NCBI GenBank assembly: GCA_021736575.1 | Contig: JAIPFP010000008.1 | Coordinates: 1-51,735, forward strand | Reading direction: 5' to 3' | DNA: 51,735 nucleotides | DNA from: Pirellula sp. | Lineage (GTDB): Bacteria > Planctomycetota > Planctomycetia > Pirellulales > Pirellulaceae | Part shown: positions 34,702-43,858 of the stretch, piece after piece | Numbering within the stretch: position 1 is the first letter of the stretch | Layout of the letters: the number at the start of each line of letters is the position of its first letter | The notes under the pieces: generated by a model | What the model was told of the DNA's origin: nothing | Seen by the model: only the letters and a program-made list of their open reading frames with translations | Database searches by the model: none | Program-made: the position numbers and the translations under genes

Positions 34702-35489
34702 CCTTGGTGAACTCCACAATACCCTCGATACCCTCAATACGGATCGCTGACCTAACCGTTGCGTATCAACGCAAGCCAGTCCTTTGGGAGATCAATCTGT
34801 CGATCCCTCAAGGATCGCTCGTCGGCTTGGTCGGCCCAAATGGAGCGGGCAAAAGCACGCTCATCAAATCGATAATGGACATGGTGCCTCGCATCTCAGG
34901 GTCCATCGAGATTCATGGCGATGCATTGTCCAAGCAGCGTCACAATATCGCTTATGTACCGCAACGCGAGTCGGTCGACTGGGATTTCCCTGCGACGGTT
35001 CTCGACGTGGTAACCATGGGGTTGTATCGCGAAATCGGTTGGTTTCTGCCTGTTCGCAAACAGCACCGCAAGCGTGCGATGGATGCATTGGCTCTCGTGG
35101 GAATCCCCGAGTTAGCCGACCGACAAATTAGCCAGCTCTCAGGCGGTCAACAACAACGAACGTTTCTTGCTCGTGCACTTGTGCAATCGGCCAATATCTT
35201 TTTGATGGACGAACCGTTCGCGGCGGTTGACGCAGCCACGGAACAGTCGATTATTCAAGTCTTGCGTGAACAGCAAGCCCAAGGCAAAACAATCCTGGTG
35301 GTCCATCACGATTTGCACACCGTTCCCGAATACTTTGACCATCTGATTTTGCTCAATGTGCGGGCTGTCGCTTGGGGACCTATGCAGTCGACATTCACAC
35401 CAGAAAATTTGCGCAGAACCTATGGTGGCCGACTCACGTTGCTCGACGAAGTGACCGAAGCCATGCGGCGTCGCAACGTTGTGAAATAG
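34698..35489 (+). CDS. Metal ABC transporter ATP-binding protein
   Basis: 263 residues from GTG 34698 (overlap GTGA with the binding-protein stop). Walker [10 protein letters not shown], the Q-loop in [13 protein letters not shown] (the form seen in Mn/Zn/Fe transporters), signature [15 protein letters not shown], Walker [13 protein letters not shown] and switch His in VVHHDLH are all present. Pairs with the ZnuA/TroA-like lipoprotein. A ZnuB/MntC-type membrane protein must be encoded elsewhere or lost, because the next gene is on the other strand. Confidence 0.95.
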   Translation: MTLVNSTIPSIPSIRIADLTVAYQRKPVLWEINLSIPQGSLVGLVGPNGAGKSTLIKSIMDMVPRISGSIEIHGDALSKQRHNIAYVPQRESVDWDFPATVLDVVTMGLYREIGWFLPVRKQHRKRAMDALALVGIPELADRQISQLSGGQQQRTFLARALVQSANIFLMDEPFAAVDAATEQSIIQVLREQQAQGKTILVVHHDLHTVPEYFDHLILLNVRAVAWGPMQSTFTPENLRRTYGGRLTLLDEVTEAMRRRNVVK

Positions 35490-35539
35490 GCGAGTAGGCT
35501 GCTCGGAGACTGAGCCAGTTGCGAAGCAGGCTGGTTTTG

Positions 35540-35710
35540 TCCCTCATGACCTTGTGTCATGAGAAGCAAAGTCTGGTAATCGTGTACGACGCAAATCGTT
35601 CGGCCCCTTCAGGGCAGCGTCGTTCCTTATTACCATTACCCAGGGCGACGCTGCGCTATGCCCTGGGCTACTTTCTGCCCCATTCGGCCATTCGGGCCAT
35701 TCGGGGCGAA
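35540..35710. repeat. REP-like repeat cluster between convergent genes
   Basis: CTCATGA/TCATGAG (about 35543-35563) forms a small stem. It is followed by CCCAGGGC and GCCCTGGG around a GACGCTGCGCTAT loop at 35639-35667, with flanking GCCCCTTCAGGGC and two tandem GGCCATTCGG units. The sequence is of the type found many times in planctomycete genomes. It lies between the ABC ATPase gene and the EF-hand gene and may end both transcripts. Confidence 0.65.
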
Positions 35711-35761
35711 AGACGAGGAACCGCTTCGAGCGCGTTACACGAATGGTGCTGGATCGTTCGG

Positions 35762-36724
35762 CTACATGGGCCGACGTGGTCGTTCCGGGGTTTCGGCAGG
35801 CCGTCCGCCTTCACCGCGTTGTCCGCCAGGTCCTCCGCGCCCTTCACCGCGAGGTCCGCCTTCACCGCGTGGTCCACCTTCACCGCGTGGTCCGCCTTCG
35901 CCGCGTGGGGGACCACCGGCGTTGTCTCCATGCATTTTGATAAAGTCTGCGATGAACAAGATGAGTTCATCCTTGCTGAGCTTGTCGTCTTTGTCCGAGT
36001 CGAATCTCATTGCATGCTCGAACATGCGATCAGGATTTGGGGAAAAAGCAGTTGGGCCACTTGGTCCTCCTGGACCACCTTCACGTCCTCCTGGACCACC
36101 TTCACGTCCTCCTGGACCACCTTCACGTCCGCCAGGACCACCTTCACGTCCGCCAGGACCACCTTCACGTCCGCCTGGACCACCTTCACGTCCGCCTGGA
36201 CCACCTTCACGTCCGCCAGGACCGCCGGGACCACCGAACCCAGGTCCTCGACCAGGACCTCCTTCACGTCCACCAGGTCCACCAGGTCCAGGTCCACCTT
36301 CGCGTCCGCCAGGACCACCAGGTCCGCCGAATCCAGGTCCGCCAGGTCCAGGTCCGCCAGGTCCTCCACCACCTTGACCACCGCCACCACCTTGACCGCG
36401 TCCTGCGGGTCGGTACTCGTCCTCGGAAAGTTTACCATCCTTGTTTTTATCGAGAGTCATCAACGCGGCTGTTGCATTTTTGAGTTCTTCTGCGGAGATC
36501 ATTCCGTCATGATCTGCATCAAGTGCTTCAATAATGGGGGATGGGCGTCCTCCACCGGGGCCACCGGGGCCACCTTGTCCACCAGGCCCACCACCAGGAC
36601 CTCCTCCCCCACCGCCTTGTCCGCCGCCAGGACCTCTACCACCCGGCCCATCCGGTGGCTGTGCAAAAGCGGTCGTCGCGCTTGAGACGATCAGCAATCC
36701 AAGTGTCCAAGTCCATCGTTTCAT
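35762..36724 (-). CDS. Secreted EF-hand protein with collagen-like Gly/Pro repeats
   Basis: 320 residues. A signal peptide ([15 protein letters not shown]) is followed by Gly/Pro-rich sequence, EF-hand loops [12 protein letters not shown] and [12 protein letters not shown] (about 69-105), a long collagen-like region with seven GGREGGP units, a third loop [12 protein letters not shown] near 245, and a tail of repeated PRGEGG. EF-hand loops bind calcium; the repeats are probably an extended spacer outside the cell. Similar EF-hand/Gly-rich proteins are frequent in planctomycetes, but the function is unknown. Confidence 0.85.
   Translation of the reverse strand: MKRWTWTLGLLIVSSATTAFAQPPDGPGGRGPGGGQGGGGGGPGGGPGGQGGPGGPGGGRPSPIIEALDADHDGMISAEELKNATAALMTLDKNKDGKLSEDEYRPAGRGQGGGGGQGGGGPGGPGPGGPGFGGPGGPGGREGGPGPGGPGGREGGPGRGPGFGGPGGPGGREGGPGGREGGPGGREGGPGGREGGPGGREGGPGGREGGPGGREGGPGGPSGPTAFSPNPDRMFEHAMRFDSDKDDKLSKDELILFIADFIKMHGDNAGGPPRGEGGPRGEGGPRGEGGPRGEGRGGPGGQRGEGGRPAETPERPRRPM
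36066..36212 (-). repeat. About seven 21-bp tandem repeats in the EF-hand gene
   Basis: Units related to CCTCCTGGACCACCTTCACG (plus strand) repeat head to tail with CCT/CCG and CCTGG/CCAGG variants, encoding Gly-Gly-Arg-Glu-Gly-Gly-Pro. The unit length keeps the frame, so copy number can vary between strains. Confidence 0.85.
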
Positions 36725-36787
36725 TTGAAAATCTCCAAAGGGTTCTAAACAAAAACTGAATTCTTCTTTCGACGTTCGTCCGCAGGC

Positions 36788-37972
36788 TCACTCAACCACA
36801 CGAAACACGTCGTTCTTCTTAAACACGATCGGGCCACCGCGGCCGCCGATCGATTCAAACTCGATATGGGTATCCAACAACACGCCCACTGGAGCGTTGC
36901 TTGGTACCTCTATTTCGATCGAAACGGTATTGCCATCTCGGGTTATCGTCTTGGCCTCAAATGGACCGATCTGTGCCCAGTTTGGTTTGGAACTGGGCAA
37001 TGGCCTTCGTAGAGCTTTGGCAGGATCCAAGTCGAATTGGACCGTATGCGTCTTGCCTCGTGATGCTGTACCTGGTCGCACAGAAACGATCACTTTGTCC
37101 ATTCGGTTTTCGCCCTCTTGTGTGTTGTCAACCAGTGCACCGACTCCACCTCGCCTGGGTCCTCGATTGTTGCTAGGTTCGACGACACCCGCGTATCCAC
37201 CCAGGATATACGGGAAGCGACCGGGAGTTACGTGATAGTGAAAACCTCGCGAGTCATCGCTGTGTCCATTGCAAACATCGAGAGCTTGTTTTCCGCTAAG
37301 ATCCTTAGCCATCACACCGTCGGATTCGTATGGTCCGTAAAGCGGGAAACCGTCAAAGGCAAATCCAATAACAGGGGAATGTTGCTTGCCATCGTCTTTG
37401 AAAGGAGAACGTACACAGGCGGGATACTTGTGATAATGATAAACACCTGTTTGCTGAGGATGCCCGCAACACGAATCCAGCCAAACTTCGGAGTAGCCAG
37501 CAACTGCATTCATCCCCTCCATCTCAAACGGATTGAAAAACACGACGCCATTAAGAGCTGTTCCGATGGGTCCCATCGGTAGTCGCGTTATTTGGTCAGC
37601 TTTTTTTGGTTCAAGCGGCAATCGAAACGTAAAGTTTTGAACGCGAATGGAATTCGGATTCCCGCTATTGGGATAAACGGCCGTTGGATGGTTCGGGTAA
37701 CCTTGACTCTCCATGATCAAGAATTGTTTGTCATGACTCAGCCGAACGTTTTCGATACCGTCTTTGTTTGAGTCCTGGGCATGATACGAGAACAAGTCAA
37801 CGAACTGATTTCCGTCGCGATAGTAGTAAACAGGCGATTCCCCCTCTTTGACAAACCAACGGCCACCTATCGCTTTAAGATCACTGGGCGGATCGACAGC
37901 CCATCCGCAACTAAAAAAACAGGTCATGAGCAGGATCGACATCGCGATCTGAACCTTGCTTTGTTGCGCCAT
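36788..37972 (-). CDS. Secreted YHYH-domain protein
   Basis: 394 residues from ATG 37972; the frame is open to 38098, but the upstream part lacks a signal peptide. The N-terminus has a hydrophobic stretch (IAMSILLMTCFFSCGWA), so it is exported. The family name comes from the tyrosine-histidine motif, seen here as GVYHYHKYPACV, with FAFDGFPLYGPYE after it and a second HYH site in GFHYHVTPGRFPYILGGYAG. The C-terminus adds a beta domain (about 285-390). Biochemical role unknown. Most YHYH proteins are exported. Confidence 0.85.
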   Translation of the reverse strand: MAQQSKVQIAMSILLMTCFFSCGWAVDPPSDLKAIGGRWFVKEGESPVYYYRDGNQFVDLFSYHAQDSNKDGIENVRLSHDKQFLIMESQGYPNHPTAVYPNSGNPNSIRVQNFTFRLPLEPKKADQITRLPMGPIGTALNGVVFFNPFEMEGMNAVAGYSEVWLDSCCGHPQQTGVYHYHKYPACVRSPFKDDGKQHSPVIGFAFDGFPLYGPYESDGVMAKDLSGKQALDVCNGHSDDSRGFHYHVTPGRFPYILGGYAGVVEPSNNRGPRRGGVGALVDNTQEGENRMDKVIVSVRPGTASRGKTHTVQFDLDPAKALRRPLPSSKPNWAQIGPFEAKTITRDGNTVSIEIEVPSNAPVGVLLDTHIEFESIGGRGGPIVFKKNDVFRVVE

Positions 37973-38130
37973 TGGAATACTCTTGCGATAGATAGTCGTG
38001 TGGGAAGTGCATTTGTGACAGGCTATCATACTATGCCAACCTGAACCCAAGATTAAGGCCATCGGATAATTTGAAACTACCAAAAACGGATTGGGCAAAA
38101 CGTGAATGGGACGAACGTTCCACTCCTTTG

Positions 38131-38187
38131 TTTGGCCGGGATAACTTGGTTTGGCCGGGACAACTTTGTTTGGCCGGGATAAATGGT
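38131..38187. repeat. Three 19-bp tandem repeats in front of the shared repeat
   Basis: TTTGGCCGGGATAACTTGG, TTTGGCCGGGACAACTTTG and TTTGGCCGGGATAAATGG begin at 38131, 38150 and 38169. The last runs into the 22-mer at 38176-38197. Confidence 0.75.
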
Positions 38188-38197
38188 CCCATCCTAC
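38176..38197. repeat. Interspersed repeat, copy 2 (pair with 4255-4276)
   Basis: GGGATAAATGGTCCCATCCTAC differs at one base from the copy at 4255-4276. It sits between the kinase gene and the YHYH gene. Confidence 0.7.
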
Positions 38198-38246
38198 CCT
38201 CCGTTTCGTCCTGTAGCTTTCAACCTTACGCTCGCAAATGAGTGCT

Positions 38247-39812
38247 TTACGAATCTACGGGTTGATCTGCTTGACGGTCGTCGTCAATGCGATTCCATGC
38301 GTCTTTCACTCGATTGGGAAGCGAATCTTTGATGAGTTTTTCTTTTTCGGGGACATTTTCCAGCAGCTTCATATCCCGAATGGCTCGGTCGTAAAACTCC
38401 TTTGCAACCGATGCATTCACGACCTTGTTTGTCAAATATCCCATCTCGATATTGGCAATAGTACGAAGCACATCGTCGGCGAACGGGGATTCAATCACTC
38501 GGGTGAGTGAATCCGCAGCCATCTTGTAATTCTCTCCCTCGATCGCCAATCTCGCTATTTGGAGCTCCGCTTTTAAGTCGTAGTTGTGACTGATTTCGTC
38601 CGTTGCTTTGAAGTTTTCGCCTATCGCTCGCCAGTGCTTGAGATCGTTTTCAATCAGGGCCAACGCATATTGCCTTTGAACGGTCGATTGGCGAACGACT
38701 CCGGCTGTCGACGACTTCACGGCAAGCAAATCTCGTTGCGTTGCAAACATGGTAGCAAATAAGCCAATCCCGATCGAACCAACAACGGTTGCAATCTTCC
38801 AAAGCATCGATCGAGCATGGACGACGGTTGCCTTAGCTGTGGCCGCTGTCATTGTTCCGTTGCGTGATAGCTTTTGCAATTGTTGAGTGGCTGCCAAATT
38901 GCTTACATGCTGATGATCAATGATCAAGCCTGCAAATGGGATCATCTGGTCCAAATGACCTTCCAGGCTAGTATCCACGACTTCTCGCAACGCTCGGCTC
39001 AACTCGGACGCAGATGCATAGCGTTCGTCTGGACTTTTGGAGAGTAGCTTATGAACGATGCTCACAATTGCTGGCGGCAAATCCGGTCGGAGTTGGCTTA
39101 ACGACGGCGGTTCGGCTTGCAAGTGCTGCATGGCAAGCGCCAACGCGGTCTCGCCCGAAAAAGGTGGTCGGCCTGACAACATGTGATATGCTGTCGCTCC
39201 CAGCGAATACAGATCGCTGCGTGAATCGACGGCCAGTCCTTGGATCTGCTCAGGGCTCATGTACAACGGAGTACCAAGCGTTACACCCACTGCCGTCAAG
39301 TTTTGAGACTGCCCACGGGCTCGGGCCAAGCCGAAATCTGCAATCTTAACTTCGCCATCGGGTGTCAATAACAAATTGTCGGGTTTGATATCGCGGTGCA
39401 CTAGGCCGATCGAAGCGGCTTTTTGTAGTGCCGCAGTCGCTTGCCACAAGATCGACACCGATTCCGCCAACGGCAGTGCACCTCGGCGCTGAATGTATGC
39501 GTGCAAATTGCTGCCAGGCACATACTCCTGGGCAATGTAGTGAATCGATTCAAACTTGCCAACATCGTACACTTGGACAATATTCGGATGCATCAGCGAA
39601 GCCACAGCGCGAGCCTCTTGCAAAAATCGCTGCTCATGATCGCTTGAGCCAACAAAGTCTGCACGCATGACTTTTAACGCTACGTGGCGATGCAATGACT
39701 CTTGGAACGCGAGATACACCTCTGACATACCGCCGACGCCAAGACGATGCAAAATCGAAAAACCAGCGATGCTTTGGTTTGTCAAATCGTTCGAGTCAGA
39801 CTTCGCATTCAT
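38247..39812 (-). CDS. Membrane-anchored serine/threonine protein kinase
   Basis: 521 residues from ATG 39812, which overlaps the upstream gene's stop (ATGA). Kinase motifs in order: glycine loop LGVGGMSEVYLA, Lys47 in VALKVM, catalytic Asp141 in VHRDIKPDNLLL, DFG Asp159 in IADFGLARA, and TPLYMSPEQIQG. A transmembrane helix lies at about 337-356 (WKIATVVGSIGIGLFATMF), followed by about 165 helical residues, some TPR-like, on the far side of the membrane. The kinase domain is cytoplasmic and may be regulated through the outer helices. Coupled to the GH38-like gene, which may encode a substrate or regulator. Confidence 0.92.
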   Translation of the reverse strand: MNAKSDSNDLTNQSIAGFSILHRLGVGGMSEVYLAFQESLHRHVALKVMRADFVGSSDHEQRFLQEARAVASLMHPNIVQVYDVGKFESIHYIAQEYVPGSNLHAYIQRRGALPLAESVSILWQATAALQKAASIGLVHRDIKPDNLLLTPDGEVKIADFGLARARGQSQNLTAVGVTLGTPLYMSPEQIQGLAVDSRSDLYSLGATAYHMLSGRPPFSGETALALAMQHLQAEPPSLSQLRPDLPPAIVSIVHKLLSKSPDERYASASELSRALREVVDTSLEGHLDQMIPFAGLIIDHQHVSNLAATQQLQKLSRNGTMTAATAKATVVHARSMLWKIATVVGSIGIGLFATMFATQRDLLAVKSSTAGVVRQSTVQRQYALALIENDLKHWRAIGENFKATDEISHNYDLKAELQIARLAIEGENYKMAADSLTRVIESPFADDVLRTIANIEMGYLTNKVVNASVAKEFYDRAIRDMKLLENVPEKEKLIKDSLPNRVKDAWNRIDDDRQADQPVDS

Positions 39813-42800
39813 GTGGCGTTCGATTCCATGGCTGATTCCTTGGTTTTCCATTTCAAGAGGATTCGCGATTGCTCGTGCGCACTGACATCCACGATAATCT
39901 GCCCATCGGAAACCTCTAGAGTATCGAACTCGCGGCATTGACTGTCAACTCGCCAAGCAGCAGCCACATCCCGGAAAAAGCTAATTCTTGCCGAACCAGA
40001 TTTTCCTTGCGTTTCCTGCAACCATACACAAGCGTCCCCTTTTTGCCCCGTAAACGTTTCAACTTGCTCCGCCGAGAGATGCTCCGTCGCAAGAACTGGA
40101 TTGGGATTTGTAAAGGAAAAATAAACGCTAGGCAAATTGCATTGAGCCAACCAAGCACCGGCGTCCGGCTTGTCGCTAACCACGCTTGCTTCCTCAATCA
40201 TCCAGGGTGTATCGCATTGATCTAGCGCCGTTTCGTAGGGACGCGGCCAATCCAATCCAATCGCAAAGCGTTCGCTAGCAATCCCGTTTCCGCCTGTCGG
40301 AATGGATGAAATCAGAAAGCGTGATTCGTGTCGACGGTGCGCGCTCAAGCCGCGAGGCGCAAGGTAAATTCGGTGTTCTGCATCGTCGATTTCAATGAGC
40401 TCAACACTCGCTTGAAGCGGTGATTGCAGTTTCCCCTTCGTGCCTTGATGCCAAGCATTTATCGACGCACCTTCGTTTAGCCAGGCGGTTCTCCATACAC
40501 AGCCACACTGATCGGCATTGAGGTTTTCTGCGTGAATCTCAACTTCCACCCATCGAGCACCTTTCCACAACGTATAACTTGTCGTGAGTCTCCCCACGCT
40601 TCCGTCAGGAAATATGCTGGTACCAGTAACTTCTATCGTGCCAACCAATTTCGACGTTTGGAGCAATCGGAGTTGAACATCTTTCAAGTCGAGGCAATCT
40701 GCATCCTCCCACTTGCGTAGAACATCGGCATTGCCACGCACAAGCGATGCCTTTCCGCTAAGTAGACTACCACGTTTGTTTGCAACATAAATCGAACGCA
40801 AGTGACCGCGTTTCGGATCGATCTGGATCTCCATAAATTCATTCGCAAGCGTCCAATCGGATTGCGCGATTCCGCTTCGTGCCCCCGCGATGCGATTCCA
40901 AAACGAGGGCTTCGCGTTTGACTGCGTCAATGCAGCCGCACCGGCGTACCTGGATTTCCCCGTACGAAAGCGAATAAAGCCAAAAGGTGGAATATCGACA
41001 ATCGCCCGCGACGTGCCATTTGACGATTCAGCAGCGTAAATGCGACTGCAGGACGTTTGATCGATGGTTCCTGGAATGTCCTTGAGGAATAGGCGTTGCG
41101 GATGACTAGACGGGTTGGCGATTAAGTAGCTTGTTGCTTCTTTGGTCGCCTCCGCGTTCGAACTTGTCGTTCGATTGCTGAGAGTGTCTCGTATCTGGGC
41201 AAGTTGATTCTCGCGACAGGCTTGCAGGCGTGGCTGCAATTTGGAACAGTCTTCGTCATCGCGTTCAGAACCAGCTTTGTCGGTGTCAAACCAACCATCC
41301 ACGCAATTCACCAATTGCTCGATCTCCGCAACATATGCATCCGATTCGCCGTTCTGAATGGGCGCATTCGAAACCGAGTTTTTAGCGACTTGTGTCCATA
41401 GATAACGGAGTGACTGAAGTCGCTCCAATCCGATTCGCGTTTGCTGATAGCTAATAATCTTTTGATGCAATCCAATTTGTTCGCGAGTCGATTTTGGAAT
41501 TGGAATCTTAAAGGAATTGTTGGGGAAACTATCGCTGGAATAAGGCTGACTTGTCGAAGTGAAGTAGCTTTCTGCGGTATGAAACGCACCCAATGCGGGC
41601 GTTCGAGCGATGACGCGCAGAAGATCCTGCTGAGGCTGCAATTGGATTCCTGGCCAGTGCGCAAGGATTAATGTTGGAACATGATGGTAATCCAGTTGTT
41701 TGGAAAGCGATTCGGCCAAATCGATGTAACTGTCGGCCGAAGCAGCATCGAAAACGTGACCAACAACGGTGTCAAGCGACTTGCCCTCACTGTTCGCTTG
41801 CCAGCGTATCTTGGCCTGATCCCTATCGGGTACTGTCCCTTCACCCCAAGCGACCAATAGCGAGCCTGTATAACCAAACTGAGTAAGCCATATTGGATCA
41901 GAAGCGATGAAACCTGCCCGATAGCGGGTGAAAACTTTGGGTGCATCAACGCCTAGATCCGCGTAAGAACGAATGCCGCGTCCCATCTCCCGAACAATCG
42001 AAGAGGAGGAAAGATAGGAGTGAGGACGCTCGAGCTCTAGACCGCCTACAAGCGAGATCTTCTTTTCCGCAATGCCCTGTGCGATACGAGTCCACGCGTT
42101 TGCATTTCGGTCCTTGAGCAACTTGAGCAAAGCCGAAGTCGCGAGCAGATTGGTCGGATGACTTGTCTCCAATTGTCGATCCAACGAAGGACCGAGTGTC
42201 GTGGTCGCCAATAAGACCACGTCCAACAAGTAGGCTTGCTGAGAACAATACCGATCCCGTTCCTGAGACAAGGAATCGAAACACGTTTGTAACCATCTTT
42301 CGGTTTCCTCCATATCGTTGTTAAGCGAACTTCGCGCAGCCGAGAGCGCTTGCTCACTGAACATGATCCAATCGATATTCCACGAGTAGCGGAGCTTTCG
42401 AGCAAGGATCTGAATTTGCAAAACGGCGTATCCCAGCGCATAAAAATCGTCGATCAAAATCGGTGAGTCACTGCTTTGTTCGCTTGGCCCGCTTTCGCTT
42501 GACGGTCCAATCGACGCCAACAGCGAAGATACCAAATCGGCCCTTGACTTCGAATTGGTATCGACGAGAACGCATTGACCAAGCTCCAAACGTTCGCGCT
42601 GCGGTTGGTCCACTTTCGATTTGGAGACCTCAGGACAAACGACGAGTGAGTGTTCCAGATCCAACGCGCTGCCATCCGCTTTTTTCCATTCCGGCAACGT
42701 TCCCAACGTCGCTAGAAGCCTGGGATCCCACTGACAAGTCCAAGCATTCAAGAAATCGAGGGCGCTGTCATGCCCCATTCGTGTTGGCAAATCCTCAAGC

Positions 42801-42844
42801 GAGGAGCTTGGAATAACAAAGATCGATCGTTTCAATTCAGTCAT
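39809..42844 (-). CDS. Large protein related to GH38 alpha-mannosidases, probably inactive
   Basis: 1011 residues. The stretch VGGLELERPHSYLSSSSIVR (about 266-285) followed by APKVFTRYRAGF and FGYTGSLLVAW resembles the GH38 core, where family enzymes have a GGW..D and a W..DSFGH motif with the nucleophile Asp. Here that position reads RYRAGF, so the nucleophile is missing. The later TLANEFMEIQIDPKRGHLRS resembles the GH38 C-terminal beta-sandwich (leNe.yrv.ld..G.l). No signal peptide is visible. Translation is coupled to the kinase gene. Identification rests on weak motifs, so the function is uncertain. Confidence 0.55.
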   Translation of the reverse strand: MTELKRSIFVIPSSSLEDLPTRMGHDSALDFLNAWTCQWDPRLLATLGTLPEWKKADGSALDLEHSLVVCPEVSKSKVDQPQRERLELGQCVLVDTNSKSRADLVSSLLASIGPSSESGPSEQSSDSPILIDDFYALGYAVLQIQILARKLRYSWNIDWIMFSEQALSAARSSLNNDMEETERWLQTCFDSLSQERDRYCSQQAYLLDVVLLATTTLGPSLDRQLETSHPTNLLATSALLKLLKDRNANAWTRIAQGIAEKKISLVGGLELERPHSYLSSSSIVREMGRGIRSYADLGVDAPKVFTRYRAGFIASDPIWLTQFGYTGSLLVAWGEGTVPDRDQAKIRWQANSEGKSLDTVVGHVFDAASADSYIDLAESLSKQLDYHHVPTLILAHWPGIQLQPQQDLLRVIARTPALGAFHTAESYFTSTSQPYSSDSFPNNSFKIPIPKSTREQIGLHQKIISYQQTRIGLERLQSLRYLWTQVAKNSVSNAPIQNGESDAYVAEIEQLVNCVDGWFDTDKAGSERDDEDCSKLQPRLQACRENQLAQIRDTLSNRTTSSNAEATKEATSYLIANPSSHPQRLFLKDIPGTIDQTSCSRIYAAESSNGTSRAIVDIPPFGFIRFRTGKSRYAGAAALTQSNAKPSFWNRIAGARSGIAQSDWTLANEFMEIQIDPKRGHLRSIYVANKRGSLLSGKASLVRGNADVLRKWEDADCLDLKDVQLRLLQTSKLVGTIEVTGTSIFPDGSVGRLTTSYTLWKGARWVEVEIHAENLNADQCGCVWRTAWLNEGASINAWHQGTKGKLQSPLQASVELIEIDDAEHRIYLAPRGLSAHRRHESRFLISSIPTGGNGIASERFAIGLDWPRPYETALDQCDTPWMIEEASVVSDKPDAGAWLAQCNLPSVYFSFTNPNPVLATEHLSAEQVETFTGQKGDACVWLQETQGKSGSARISFFRDVAAAWRVDSQCREFDTLEVSDGQIIVDVSAHEQSRILLKWKTKESAMESNAT

Positions 42845-43289
42845 TAGGTCGCAGGTTTTTCGAGTTAGGATTCCACTCTACCATAGTACCACAACACAGA
42901 AAAGCTGCGACCGGAAGGGCGCCAGAACTGCCCATGCTTCGGACCACTAATCGCGAAAAACAAGGTTTTCTTGGCAACAGCGATAAATTGTGTCCGGATT
43001 TTCAGCGACCCGAGATACCAATCGCGTTCGCACAGCCCCGTCCGCCGCGATCTCGTCCCCTGCGATCTCGTTCCCTGCGAAAGCCAAAAGCGAAAACTCG
43101 TTACCAAGCTCCGCTTGGTAATGCTATCCTGGAAGCTCTGCTTCCCGCCCAGCTACGGCCGCAGTCGTCGAAGCAGAGCTTCGAGATGTGCGTTACCAAG
43201 CAGAGCTTGGTAACGAGTACACGAGTACACGAGTACACGAGTACCTAATTAAACGCAATTACGAACCAATCACTACGGGGGACTGATGA
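42845..43289. other. Upstream REP region of the transposase
   Basis: The 445-bp gap holds no gene. After a stretch with the phrase TCTCGTCCCCTGCGATCTCG repeated in related form (43050-43080), the first REP module runs from 43100 to 43244. A GGGGGA at 43277-43282 serves as ribosome-binding site for the transposase. Confidence 0.7.
43100..43244. repeat. REP module, copy 1 (upstream of the RAYT)
   Basis: Four hairpins in order: TTACCAAGCTCCGCTTGGTAA (43101-43121), GGAAGCTCTGCTTCC (43131-43145), CGAAGCAGAGCTTCG (43169-43183) and TTACCAAGC/GCTTGGTAA around AGA (43192-43214). They are followed by a GAGTACAC tandem repeat (43215-43244). The stems share GAAGC or CCAAGC cores around TCC, TCT or AGA loops. 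Confidence 0.85.
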
Positions 43290-43826
43290 ATGCCGCGCTC
43301 GCGTTATCGATTTGGAGACGATGCTTACCCTTACTTCATGACTTGGACGATTGTGGGTTGGCTACCTGTTTTCACTCGCCAGGAATCTACCAAAATCATT
43401 TACGATTCATGGCGTTTTTTGCAACTGGAACGCGAGTTTCAATTGCTTGGATATGTAATCCTCGAAAACCATGTGCATTTGATTGCAACGGCACCGAACC
43501 TGGCTGCTGCAGTCAAGTGTTCCAAGTCCTTCACCGCCCTCCAGATAGTTGAACTCCTAAAAAAACGCAATGCACGTCAATTGCTTCGTGGATTGGCTGC
43601 CCTCAAGCTGCCGAACAAAAAACAATCCGAGCATCAAGTATGGCAAGAGGGGAGTCACCCCAAGATAATCGAGACAGATGAGATGCTTTGGCAGAAGCTG
43701 GAGTATATCCATAATAATCCAGTGGAACGTGGTTACGTAGACGACCCTCTGCATTGGCGATATTCAAGTGCACGAAACTATGCCGGGCAGCCAGGCTTAA
43801 TCGAGGTTGTGACAGACTGGATGTAA
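43290..43826 (+). CDS. REP-associated tyrosine transposase (RAYT)
   Basis: 178 residues, a Y1/HUH single-strand transposase of the RAYT type. The HUH metal site is NHVHLIATAP (His61, His63). The likely nucleophile is Tyr139 in KLEYIHNNPVERGYV, the family signature, followed by DPLHWRYSSARNY. The upstream part (YRFGDDAYPYFMTWTIVGWL) matches the usual start F.xxRTxxxT region, somewhat changed. RAYTs act on REP hairpins and are normally single-copy, vertically kept. Here REP modules flank it on both sides in the same order. Confidence 0.9.
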   Translation: MPRSRYRFGDDAYPYFMTWTIVGWLPVFTRQESTKIIYDSWRFLQLEREFQLLGYVILENHVHLIATAPNLAAAVKCSKSFTALQIVELLKKRNARQLLRGLAALKLPNKKQSEHQVWQEGSHPKIIETDEMLWQKLEYIHNNPVERGYVDDPLHWRYSSARNYAGQPGLIEVVTDWM

Positions 43827-43858
43827 CTCGCGGAGAAGATACATCTCGTGACTTCCCA

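Noticed and set aside
35519-36685. Long plus-strand frames opposite the EF-hand gene
   Set aside because: Thr/Ser/Arg or Pro-repeat translations arise from the tandem repeat read on the wrong strand; the minus frame has a signal peptide and EF-hands.
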